Source: an uncultured Blautia sp. (GTDB taxonomy: Bacteria; Bacillota; Clostridia; Lachnospirales; Lachnospiraceae). From it: a stretch of DNA of 12,669 bases. The stretch covers positions 1 to 12,669 of the forward strand of contig CAKRRX010000070.1 of the NCBI GenBank assembly GCA_934394595.1, in the 5' to 3' direction. Below the pieces are notes generated by a model. It was not told the origin of the DNA. It made no database searches and was given only the letters and a program-made list of their open reading frames with translations. The position numbers and the translations under genes are program-made. How positions within the stretch are numbered: position 1 is the stretch's first letter; each line of letters begins with the position of its first letter. Below, in pieces: positions 6,108-12,669 of this stretch.

Positions 6108-7016
6108 TCAGATTTCCTTCTTATCATAACCAAAGTTTTTAATCATGAAATCGCTGTCACGCCAGTCCTTCTTTACTTTGACCCAGAGCTTCAGATTTAC
6201 CTTTGAATCCAGCATATGCTCCAGCTCATATCTTGCATTGCTGCCGATCTTTTTGAGCATGGCGCCGCCCTTTCCAATGATAATTCCCTTATGGGAATCT
6301 CGTTCGCAGATGATAGTCGCATCAATATCCACCATAGGATTTTTGCCTGGGCGCTCTTTCATCCGGTCAATGGCCACCGCAATACCGTGAGGAATCTCCG
6401 CATCCAGTGCATGAAGCGCTTTCTCACGGATCACTTCTGCTACGATCTGACGCTGAGGCTGGTCAGTGACTGTATCCTCATCATAAAACATCGGGCCATA
6501 GGGCAGATATTTTAAAATACTGTCAATAATATCCTCTGTATTCTGTCCCCGAAGGGCTGAACAGGGAATAATCTCCGCAAAATCACAAATCTTTCGGTAA
6601 GTGTCGATTGCTGGAAGGATTTCCTCTTTTTTCACGGTATCGATCTTATTAATGATCAAAATTACCGGCACTCCTACTCCCTGAAGCTGCTCTGCAATAT
6701 GACGCTCTCCTGCCCCGATAAAGGTGGAAGGCTCTACCAGCCACATAATCGCATCCACTTCCTTCAGTGTACGCTCTGCAACCTCCACCATATATTCGCC
6801 AAGCTTGTTCTTTGCCTTATGAATACCCGGCGTATCCAGAAAAACGATCTGCCCTTTGTCACAGGTATAAACTGTCTGGATACGATTTCTGGTAGTCTGA
6901 GGTTTCTTGGAAGTGATGGCGATCTTCTGGCCGATAAGATGATTCATCAACGTGGATTTTCCCACATTTGGCCGACCGATGATGGCTACAAATCCTGATT
7001 TAAAATCCTGTTTCAT
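6108..7016 (-). CDS. era: GTPase Era
   Basis: A 302-residue essential GTPase that binds the 3' end of 16S rRNA and assists 30S subunit maturation, with a peripheral membrane association. The G1 loop GRPNVGKS is at 14-21, the G2 region PQTTRNR at 39-45, G3 DTPG at 61-64, G4 NKID at 123-126 and G5 SAL at 153-155. The C-terminal KH domain carries GIIIGKGGAMLKKIG at 244-258. Length is typical. The start is the Met at 7016: it matches the usual Era N-terminus and follows AAAGGA (complement of 7027-7032) by ten bases. An upstream in-frame extension overlaps the end of the peptidase gene and is not credible. It lies 34 nt after the M16C gene and 2 nt before recO, so the three are probably co-transcribed. 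Confidence 0.97.
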   Translation of the reverse strand: MKQDFKSGFVAIIGRPNVGKSTLMNHLIGQKIAITSKKPQTTRNRIQTVYTCDKGQIVFLDTPGIHKAKNKLGEYMVEVAERTLKEVDAIMWLVEPSTFIGAGERHIAEQLQGVGVPVILIINKIDTVKKEEILPAIDTYRKICDFAEIIPCSALRGQNTEDIIDSILKYLPYGPMFYDEDTVTDQPQRQIVAEVIREKALHALDAEIPHGIAVAIDRMKERPGKNPMVDIDATIICERDSHKGIIIGKGGAMLKKIGSNARYELEHMLDSKVNLKLWVKVKKDWRDSDFMIKNFGYDKKEI

Positions 7017-7050
7017 AATTTTTTTATCCTTTCTTTCAAACCACTGTAAC

Positions 7051-9969
7051 CTATGCCAGCGGTTTGATCTCCATAAATACATCCTTAGCTTTGTCAATGG
7101 CACTTTCGCTTCCCACTACACAAATCTGTTCATCGGAAAGAACAGCCTCGATCAATGGTGCCAGTGCATGGATATCCTCCACTGTGGCATTCAGGATCTG
7201 ATCACGCTCTTTTTGCATCATTTCTACCGTAAGTCCACGGAAGTATGCCATTTTTGCAAGGCTTCCCTGCATCTGTGGAGTCCTTGGTGTATCCTTGCCA
7301 CTGATGGTGCCGATAATATATTTTGTCATTTCCCGCTCATCTGCAGCAAAGGTACGCACATATTCCGGAACTCCTGCATACACATCCAGAGTACGGCGAA
7401 GATGAGGATCTCTGTAGGATACAAAGTAGCTCTCCCCACTTCTCTTAAATCCGCTCATACAGCCATATGCGCCGCCTTTTACCCGGAGATTGATCCAAAG
7501 ATAATCATAACTCAGCGCAACCTTCAGAATTTCAAGGGCACCTGTGTATTCGTATCCTTTTTTAACAAAGTTGCCGGTTTTTGCCACATACTGCACCTGA
7601 CCGGAGGTCTTAAAGCCCTCGTTTTTCTTTTCACAGGTGATCGGGACAGATAAAACCTGGCTGTCGTAATGAGGAAGCTTTGCCTTTAATGCTGCACACA
7701 AAGCCTGTACTTTTTCTACAGACTCTCTTTCTCCAGTGTAGCTTACCATAAAGGAATCCGGACGGATGATCTGCTCCATGGCAGATTTCAGTCCTGCTAT
7801 AATTTCCTCTTTCTTTTCTTCAAAATTCTTCTCCAGATCACGGACAAACAGATAATATCCGATTCCTGCCATTTCATCCTGGAATCTGGCCATAGGAGAA
7901 CCATATGAAGCACCGCGAAGCACTGCAGTCTGATGCCCTGCACTGGAAAGGGAAACCTGTCCTCTGGAGCTGATCTCCGCAACAATCTCATAAAGTCGTC
8001 TGGTATCGGAAATCTCGGATTTATTCAGGATTTCATCCATCATCTCAAAAAGGAAATCCATTTGAGAATACAGTGCTTTTCCCCGAATGGTAAAAGTAGT
8101 ACGGAATTTTTCCGGATCGTTTGCCTTGTCATATACATCCACACCACACTGAATACCGCCGGTTCTGGCATTGATCTCATTGAACAGCTGTCCATAGCTG
8201 TAATTCTCTGTATTTACATAACCAAGTACTGCCTTCAGAAGTCCCAGGTAGTGTACCTGGCTGATCTCAAGATTTTTGATATCAAACATTACATTCACAT
8301 AGCCGATTCCATTTGTACACACATCCTGATAAAGGAACAGGCTGTCATCCACTGTCAGTTCTTCATTGGAAAAACCATTTACTTCTTTGCGGATATCACC
8401 GCGTTTCAGCATTGGAATGCAGGCGATATCCTCCGGCTTTTCCTCAGACTCCTGATATTCCTCCAGAGCCTTTGTTTTTCTCACCATTTCTTCCAATTGT
8501 TCATCGGAAAGACTGCTTCTGAAGCTTTCCAGCTTATCTGCTAATTCTTTTTCTCTTTTTGCTGCAAGGCCTTTCTTGGGAACCAGAGTAAGGATGCTGC
8601 CATGTGTATTATCAAGGAGCCATTTCTGGATCAGACCTTCGAAATAGCCTTCATTCACAGCTTCCTTCAATCTGTTATAAATGTCAAGAAGCTTCACCTG
8701 GGCAAAAGGCTCATTCTCGTCAAAAAGCCAGGTTCCGATGATGTCAAGGCCATACATCAGTCCCTTTGGATAAGAGCCAAAATCTGCCTCACGATAACGG
8801 AATTCCATATAGTTGATGCCTGCAAGGATTGCTTTTTTGTCGATTCCGTTTTTCACAATGTCCTGAAGGACTTTTCGGATCACTGCCACAAACTCCTCTT
8901 TCTGCTCAGTTCTGGCATCCTTTGCAATAACAGAAAAATACGGCTGCAAAAATCCATCATTGTAAGATCCATAAATATCCTTCCCGATGCCAGCATCCAG
9001 AAGAGCCTTTTTCAGCGGGGCTCCCGGTGCGCTTAAAAGAGCGTAATCCAACACATCAAATGCCACACCCAGCATGCTGTCCATGGCATCTCCCACTACC
9101 ATATTGTAGGAAAGGAAGGCTTTTCCCTCTTCCTCTTCATTCTCTGCAACAGGATATTCCTTCTCAAATTCCTTTACCTGGGCAAAAGCCGGCTGCTTTG
9201 GAATCTGAGAATCCACATCAAGGGTATCAAATGCTGAAAGGTATTTCTCATCAATAAATTTCAGCTTTTCTTCCATATCCATATTTCCATAGAGGTAAAT
9301 GTAGCTGTTGGATGGATGATAATAGGTTCTGTGGAAATCAAGGAATTCCTCATAGGAAAGCTCCGGAATATTATTTGGATCTCCTCCGGATTCCACACCG
9401 TAGGTATTATCCGGGAAAAGTCCGTTCATGATCTCACGTTCCAGAACATCATCCGGGGAAGAAAATGCACCTTTCATCTCATTGTATACAACACCATTGT
9501 AGGTCAGAGGGCCTTCTTTTTTCTCAAGATGGTAGTTCCAGCCTTCCTGGCGGAAAATCTCTTCTTTGTGGTAGATATTGGGATAAAAAACCGCATCCAG
9601 ATATACGTGCATCAGATTCTGGAAGTCCTGGTCATTACAGCTGGCTACCGGATAGCAAGTCCGATCCGGATAGGTCATGGCATTTAAAAAGGTATTCAAA
9701 GAGCCCTTTACCAGCTCTACAAAAGGGTCCTTCAGCGGAAACTCCCGGGAGCCGCAAAGTACACTGTGTTCCAGAATATGGGGAACTCCGGTACTGTTCT
9801 TCGGGGTGGTACGAAATGCAATGGAAAATACTTTATTTTCATCATCGTTCTCAATCAGGACCAGTCTGGCACCGCTTTTCTTATGGCGAAGCAGATAGCC
9901 TGTGGAATGAATATCAGTCAGATCTTCTTTTTTTACAATTTCATATGCGGAAATGTTTTCTGTTTTCAT
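7051..9969 (-). CDS. M16C family zinc metallopeptidase (presequence-protease-like)
   Basis: A 972-residue protein of the pitrilysin/insulinase superfamily, subfamily M16C, related to mitochondrial PreP and the yeast CYM1 protease. These enzymes enclose short unfolded peptides in a chamber formed by two halves and cut them. The inverted zinc motif HILEH is at residues 64-68 (His64, Glu67, His68). The third ligand, Glu164 in YNEMKGA, is 96 residues after His68, the same spacing as in PreP. The C-terminal substrate-binding pair, Arg829 and Tyr835 in LRVKGGAYG, is intact, followed by SYRDP at 851-855. Both halves are full length. There is no signal peptide, so it is probably cytoplasmic and used for peptide turnover. 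The start follows GGAGG (complement of 9974-9978). It appears to lead an operon with era and recO, from an extended -10 promoter and with a hairpin in the leader. Confidence 0.92.
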   Translation of the reverse strand: MKTENISAYEIVKKEDLTDIHSTGYLLRHKKSGARLVLIENDDENKVFSIAFRTTPKNSTGVPHILEHSVLCGSREFPLKDPFVELVKGSLNTFLNAMTYPDRTCYPVASCNDQDFQNLMHVYLDAVFYPNIYHKEEIFRQEGWNYHLEKKEGPLTYNGVVYNEMKGAFSSPDDVLEREIMNGLFPDNTYGVESGGDPNNIPELSYEEFLDFHRTYYHPSNSYIYLYGNMDMEEKLKFIDEKYLSAFDTLDVDSQIPKQPAFAQVKEFEKEYPVAENEEEEGKAFLSYNMVVGDAMDSMLGVAFDVLDYALLSAPGAPLKKALLDAGIGKDIYGSYNDGFLQPYFSVIAKDARTEQKEEFVAVIRKVLQDIVKNGIDKKAILAGINYMEFRYREADFGSYPKGLMYGLDIIGTWLFDENEPFAQVKLLDIYNRLKEAVNEGYFEGLIQKWLLDNTHGSILTLVPKKGLAAKREKELADKLESFRSSLSDEQLEEMVRKTKALEEYQESEEKPEDIACIPMLKRGDIRKEVNGFSNEELTVDDSLFLYQDVCTNGIGYVNVMFDIKNLEISQVHYLGLLKAVLGYVNTENYSYGQLFNEINARTGGIQCGVDVYDKANDPEKFRTTFTIRGKALYSQMDFLFEMMDEILNKSEISDTRRLYEIVAEISSRGQVSLSSAGHQTAVLRGASYGSPMARFQDEMAGIGYYLFVRDLEKNFEEKKEEIIAGLKSAMEQIIRPDSFMVSYTGERESVEKVQALCAALKAKLPHYDSQVLSVPITCEKKNEGFKTSGQVQYVAKTGNFVKKGYEYTGALEILKVALSYDYLWINLRVKGGAYGCMSGFKRSGESYFVSYRDPHLRRTLDVYAGVPEYVRTFAADEREMTKYIIGTISGKDTPRTPQMQGSLAKMAYFRGLTVEMMQKERDQILNATVEDIHALAPLIEAVLSDEQICVVGSESAIDKAKDVFMEIKPLA

Positions 9970-9988
9970 TTTTCCTCCAAATGTCCAT

Positions 9989-10013
9989 CTGATATCACTT
10001 ATAGTAATATCAG
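9989..10013. promoter_or_regulatory. Imperfect palindrome in the M16C leader
   Basis: Seven-base arms CTGATAT (9989-9995) and ATATCAG (10007-10013) continue, after one mismatch, into ACT/AGT around a three-base loop, giving a 25-nt palindrome. It lies about ten bases upstream of the GGAGG of the peptidase gene and downstream of its promoter. In RNA it would form a hairpin next to the ribosome binding site. In DNA it resembles a dimeric regulator site. No regulator can be named. Confidence 0.4.
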
Positions 10014-10050
10014 AATCATTTTATTTGTAATGCCCTTTTCAGTAAAATTC

Positions 10051-10080
10051 ATTATACCATTTCCTGTCAGATAAGCGCAA
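10051..10080 (-). promoter_or_regulatory. Promoter of the M16C-era-recO unit
   Basis: TATAAT (complement of 10051-10056) is preceded by TGG, making a full extended -10 element. A TTGCGC -35 box (complement of 10075-10080) lies 18 bases upstream. The leader is about 75 nt. No other good promoter is seen within or between the three downstream genes, apart from that of glyS. Confidence 0.7.
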
Positions 10081-10158
10081 GGGACTTAAGTTGAAAATTC
10101 TCTGTGCCTTACCTTTTTGCAGTAATGTCTTCTGGGAAATTCTTTTAAAGATCCAACC

Positions 10159-10207
10159 AAAAGAAATCCCCTGCCAAGGCACTGGTGCCCAGACAGGGGA
10201 TCTCTTT
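10159..10207 (-). terminator. Strong terminator after the surface protein gene
   Basis: Fourteen-base arms (10160-10173 and 10194-10207) pair with a single mismatch and include six consecutive C-G or T-A pairs around CCCCTG/CAGGGG. A nested GGCAC/GTGCC hairpin (10178-10182, 10185-10189) sits inside. On the minus strand the stem ends in TTTCTTTT, and the stem begins about 20 bases after the stop of the surface protein gene. The plus-strand side is also T-rich, so it may be bidirectional. It insulates the peptidase operon. Confidence 0.85.
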
Positions 10208-10228
10208 ATTTTTTATACATGTTTTTTG

Positions 10229-12669
10229 TTATTTCTGTGTGTTTCTGCGACGTCTTCTGGCTGCTTCTTCCATTACAATGGCTGCTGCAAAAAGCAGTAC
10301 CATATAGAAGCCGATCGGTGTATCATCACCAGTCTTAACACCAGTTGAAGTAGTTGGTGTAGGAGTCACAGTTGGTGTTTCTTCTGGGGTGACAGTCGGA
10401 GTTGCTTCCGGCAGTTCCTGGTTAGTAATGGTTACAGAAGCTTCCGGATTATTTTCGTCAAAGCTTACTGCTCCGTCACCACTTACCGTTACACGGTAAC
10501 CAAATTCTTCTGCATCTGCTACAGGTTTTCCGTTCTTATCTACCTCTGCCACATACAGGTTAAAGGATTCACCAGGCTGAACCATTCCATCCACTCTTAC
10601 ACTTGTGGTAGAATCCCCTGCCAGGTTCAGTTCAACGATATTCTGAGTTGTCCGGCTGGTCAAAGCTGTCAGCTCTTTATCATCAAAAATACCTGCGTAG
10701 AATACTTCATCACTGGCTTTCTCTTTTCCATCTGCTCCGATGAGACGTTTGGTAATGTTAAGTCTGATCTCCTTGTAGAAGCCGTCCGGCCATTCAGTGA
10801 ACTGGTTTTCAAATAACAGAAGGGTTCTTCCGCCATCTTCTTTTACCGTTGCTTCCTGTCCTTCCGGATAGTATGGAATAAATGTTTTTCCATCTTCTGT
10901 GGTTCCGACTTCAATGCCTTTTCCATCTTTGTCTACTTCTTTCACATAGTAGGTTCTTCCAAGATCCAGTCCTGTAAATTCTACTGTGGAAGAAGAAGCA
11001 TTCTTAAACTCGATTGCTTTCACATCAGATGCAAGCTTGGTACATTCTTGATCTGCAAACAGAGCTACATAGAAGGTTTTGTCCACTGCGTTAACAAGGT
11101 CATTATTGAGCTTCAGCTCTTTGGTTACTGCGATGACTGCTGTTGGGCTCTTTGTCATGGCATCTTTCATCTCAATGGCATTTTTCTCATCATCAGAATC
11201 TACCTTGAAGGTGATGGACTCTGCAATTTCATATCCTGCAGGTGCCTCCTTCTCCACCAGACTGTAGGTTGCGCCAAGTGTAAGCTTTCCAGTGATCATA
11301 TGCGGTGTACCGTCTGTGATCCACTCTTCTACTACCTGTCCGGATGCATCTACGATCTGAAGGGTTGCCCCTGCAAGGGCCTTTCCTGTTACATCATCTG
11401 TCTTGGTGATTTTTACCTTGGTAGTATCATCTTCTACCAGATATGTCTTATTGCCATTTTCGTCTTCTGTGTGTTTTGCAGTTGTGGTGATGGTTCCATC
11501 TTTTTCTACCTTGAATTCAATATCAGCAGCGTATTTGTAGCCATCTGGTGCAACGGTTTCTCTGAGGATATACTCCGTGTCTGTTTTCAGCTTATCGCCA
11601 AAATCATGTGTCTCGCCTTTTCTGGAAATCCAGCTGTCGATTACATTTCCTTCTTTATCCAGTACGGTGAGTTCTGCACCTTCTACTTCATTGCCGTTAC
11701 CAAGCTCTACTTTGTTGACATTGAAGTGAATTCTCTTATCGATCAGAGTGAGCAGATTGCTCTCTACTGGTTCGCCGTCTACTGTGATGGTTCCATCCTC
11801 TTCTACCTTGAAGGTAATCGGATCTGCAGCGACATAGCCGGTAGGTACACTGATTTCTTCCAGTGTGTAGGTTGTACCTGCGATGAGCTTACCGGTAATA
11901 TCATGGCTGGTTCCATCTGTTGTCCAGGTTTCTACAACAGTTCCATCCTCATCTTTTCTGGAGATCTGAAGCTGCGCATCTTTAACTGGGCTACCACCAT
12001 CATCTACTTTGTCAACAGTTACAGTAGTCGGAGTATTGATCACATCATATCCAGTTCCTTCTGTAGTGATAAATCCATCTACTTTGTCTTCTGTTATGGT
12101 GTATTCAATTACCACACCCTTTTCGTATTTCGGCTGATCTGCAAATTTCCATTTCCAGTCATCTGCTTTTGTTACCTTCTTAGAGGTTACAAGTTTGCCA
12201 TCTGCGTAAAGGTTGATCATAATGAACTCTGGCCGGATAGTTGTATCGCCGCCATCATTCCAGGTCTTAGAACCTTCGATATCTATGGTAGCTGGGATGT
12301 GGGTGTTGGTGACGGTGAGGTTTATATCTCCTGTTTCGGCTGTGCCTTTTTCGTAATTAACTATATATTCAGCATCCTTGAAAATTATCTTATTTTCAGT
12401 CTCACCAATTTCCTTCACTGTGTAATTAATTGGATTTCCTGCCGCATTCTTTGCAAGTCCTGTCCAGGTATAGTTCCAGCCTTTCTCTTCACTCAGGGTT
12501 ACGGCTTCTCCTTTTTGTACTCCATCTGCATACAGCTGTACCTGAATGCTTTCTGGGCGTTTTCCATCCTGGTTCTTTCCGTCAGACCATACCTTGGTCA
12601 CTTTTACGCTGGTCTCTTCCGGTTTATAGCTGTTGGTGATCGTCAGGTTTCCAGCTGCATCCGTTCCAT
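10229..12669 (-). CDS. Large cell-wall surface protein with tandem Cna_B/SpaA-type domains, C-terminal part
   Basis: The last 812 residues of a surface protein; the frame is open to the window edge and the start is outside. Seven tandem beta-sandwich domains are seen, at visible residues 19-122 and 127-213 (Cna_B-like), 215-311, 314-414 and 417-504 (SpaA-like), and 509-625 and 634-751 (related, more divergent). Each shows a Lys on the first strand, a Glu near the middle and an Asn or Asp on the last strand, the established arrangement for self-formed isopeptide bonds. NLTITNS at 7-13 is the last strand of an eighth domain. A Pro/Thr stalk (about 753-776) leads to a sorting signal with VKTGD, a hydrophobic stretch and an Arg-rich tail. 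Role: probably a covalently anchored adhesin or pilus-type subunit holding an N-terminal binding region away from the cell. The ligand is unknown. It is likely the last gene of its transcript, since a strong terminator follows. Confidence 0.88.
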   Translation of the reverse strand, partial: GTDAAGNLTITNSYKPEETSVKVTKVWSDGKNQDGKRPESIQVQLYADGVQKGEAVTLSEEKGWNYTWTGLAKNAAGNPINYTVKEIGETENKIIFKDAEYIVNYEKGTAETGDINLTVTNTHIPATIDIEGSKTWNDGGDTTIRPEFIMINLYADGKLVTSKKVTKADDWKWKFADQPKYEKGVVIEYTITEDKVDGFITTEGTGYDVINTPTTVTVDKVDDGGSPVKDAQLQISRKDEDGTVVETWTTDGTSHDITGKLIAGTTYTLEEISVPTGYVAADPITFKVEEDGTITVDGEPVESNLLTLIDKRIHFNVNKVELGNGNEVEGAELTVLDKEGNVIDSWISRKGETHDFGDKLKTDTEYILRETVAPDGYKYAADIEFKVEKDGTITTTAKHTEDENGNKTYLVEDDTTKVKITKTDDVTGKALAGATLQIVDASGQVVEEWITDGTPHMITGKLTLGATYSLVEKEAPAGYEIAESITFKVDSDDEKNAIEMKDAMTKSPTAVIAVTKELKLNNDLVNAVDKTFYVALFADQECTKLASDVKAIEFKNASSSTVEFTGLDLGRTYYVKEVDKDGKGIEVGTTEDGKTFIPYYPEGQEATVKEDGGRTLLLFENQFTEWPDGFYKEIRLNITKRLIGADGKEKASDEVFYAGIFDDKELTALTSRTTQNIVELNLAGDSTTSVRVDGMVQPGESFNLYVAEVDKNGKPVADAEEFGYRVTVSGDGAVSFDENNPEASVTITNQELPEATPTVTPEETPTVTPTPTTSTGVKTGDDTPIGFYMVLLFAAAIVMEEAARRRRRNTQK
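10232..10339 (-). other. Non-canonical cell-wall sorting signal of the surface protein
   Basis: The last 36 residues begin with VKTGDD, followed by a hydrophobic span (about 16 residues, PIGFYMVLLFAAAIVM) and the tail EEAARRRRRNTQK. The layout is that of a sortase substrate, but the motif is VKTGD instead of LPxTG. Such variants are common among clostridial surface proteins; which sortase acts on it is not shown here. The two Glu residues directly after the helix are slightly unusual. Confidence 0.7.
10340..10411 (-). other. Pro/Thr-rich wall-spanning stalk
   Basis: About 24 residues with a repeated TPTVTPEE-like unit (TPTVTPEETPTVTPTPTT) join the last folded domain to the sorting signal. 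Stretches of this kind usually span the peptidoglycan and may be glycosylated on Thr. Confidence 0.7.
11156..12025 (-). repeat. Three tandem SpaA-like domain repeats in the surface protein gene
   Basis: Three consecutive units of roughly 90-100 codons (12025-11735, 11728-11426 and 11419-11156) share the pattern: W after a short acidic run, H, GKL or DKL, Y-x-L-x-E, P-x-GY, then I-x-F-x-V. Part of the likeness is still visible in the DNA: 11487-11515 and 11784-11812 agree at 27 of 29 bases. They are probably ancient duplications of one domain. Confidence 0.75.

Noticed and set aside
7017..7103. Longer era start reading back into the peptidase gene
   Set aside because: The extension overlaps peptidase codons and does not look like an Era N-terminus; the Met at 7016 has a ribosome binding site and fits the family.
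7933..8544. 203-codon plus-strand frame inside the M16C gene
   Set aside because: It is an antisense shadow of a well-supported 972-residue peptidase and lacks a ribosome binding site and family features.
12599..12601. GTG at this place as the start of the surface protein
   Set aside because: The frame is open further upstream and encodes conserved Cna_B sequence; this codon is an internal Val in the first strand of a domain.
1..12669. CRISPR array, insertion sequence, tRNA or rRNA gene, prophage or defence genes
   Set aside because: No regular repeat-spacer pattern, transposase, integrase, tRNA cloverleaf, rRNA segment or known defence protein was seen on either strand.

Overview
The window looks like a chromosomal segment from a Gram-positive anaerobe of the Lachnospiraceae/Clostridia type. 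This rests on moderate GC content, strong AGGAGG ribosome binding sites, consensus TTGACA/TATAAT promoters, a PPi-dependent phosphofructokinase beside pyruvate phosphate dikinase, the era-recO-glyS cluster, an M16C peptidase and a large Cna_B/SpaA-type surface protein. The organism is inferred from gene content only. All genes but one lie on the minus strand.

Left part (1-2646): the first 18 codons of ppdK run off the left edge. Upstream of it is pfp, the PPi-type 6-phosphofructokinase. In the glycolytic direction both enzymes use pyrophosphate, so the pair looks like a PPi-linked glycolysis locus. Each gene has its own consensus promoter, and both leaders carry small inverted repeats that share the core CGCACATA. 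Divergent from pfp is a LacX-type aldose 1-epimerase family gene, which ends in a strong hairpin terminator.

Middle part (2645-10080): a membrane acyltransferase (family 3) converges on the epimerase. Next come glyS (single-chain class II glycyl-tRNA synthetase), recO, era and an M16C zinc peptidase. The peptidase, era and recO appear to form one transcription unit from a promoter at 10051-10080: the era-recO gap is 2 nt and the peptidase-era gap is 34 nt. glyS has its own promoter and a short leader that begins with a hairpin instead of a T-box.

Right part (10160-12669): the C-terminal 812 residues of a large cell-wall protein. It has seven tandem immunoglobulin-like Cna_B/SpaA-type domains and a trace of an eighth. 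Each of the seven shows a candidate Lys...Glu...Asn/Asp isopeptide triad. They are followed by a Pro/Thr stalk and a non-LPxTG sorting signal (VKTGD, membrane helix, Arg-rich tail). The start is outside the window. A strong terminator separates it from the peptidase unit.

I see no mobile element, CRISPR array, tRNA or rRNA, and no clearly new multi-gene system. The most notable items are the isopeptide-ladder surface protein, the PPi-enzyme pair with its related leader motifs, and structured leaders at glyS and the M16C gene. No gap between genes exceeds 300 bases; the two longest (1447-1680 and 9970-10228) hold promoters, leader structures and a terminator.
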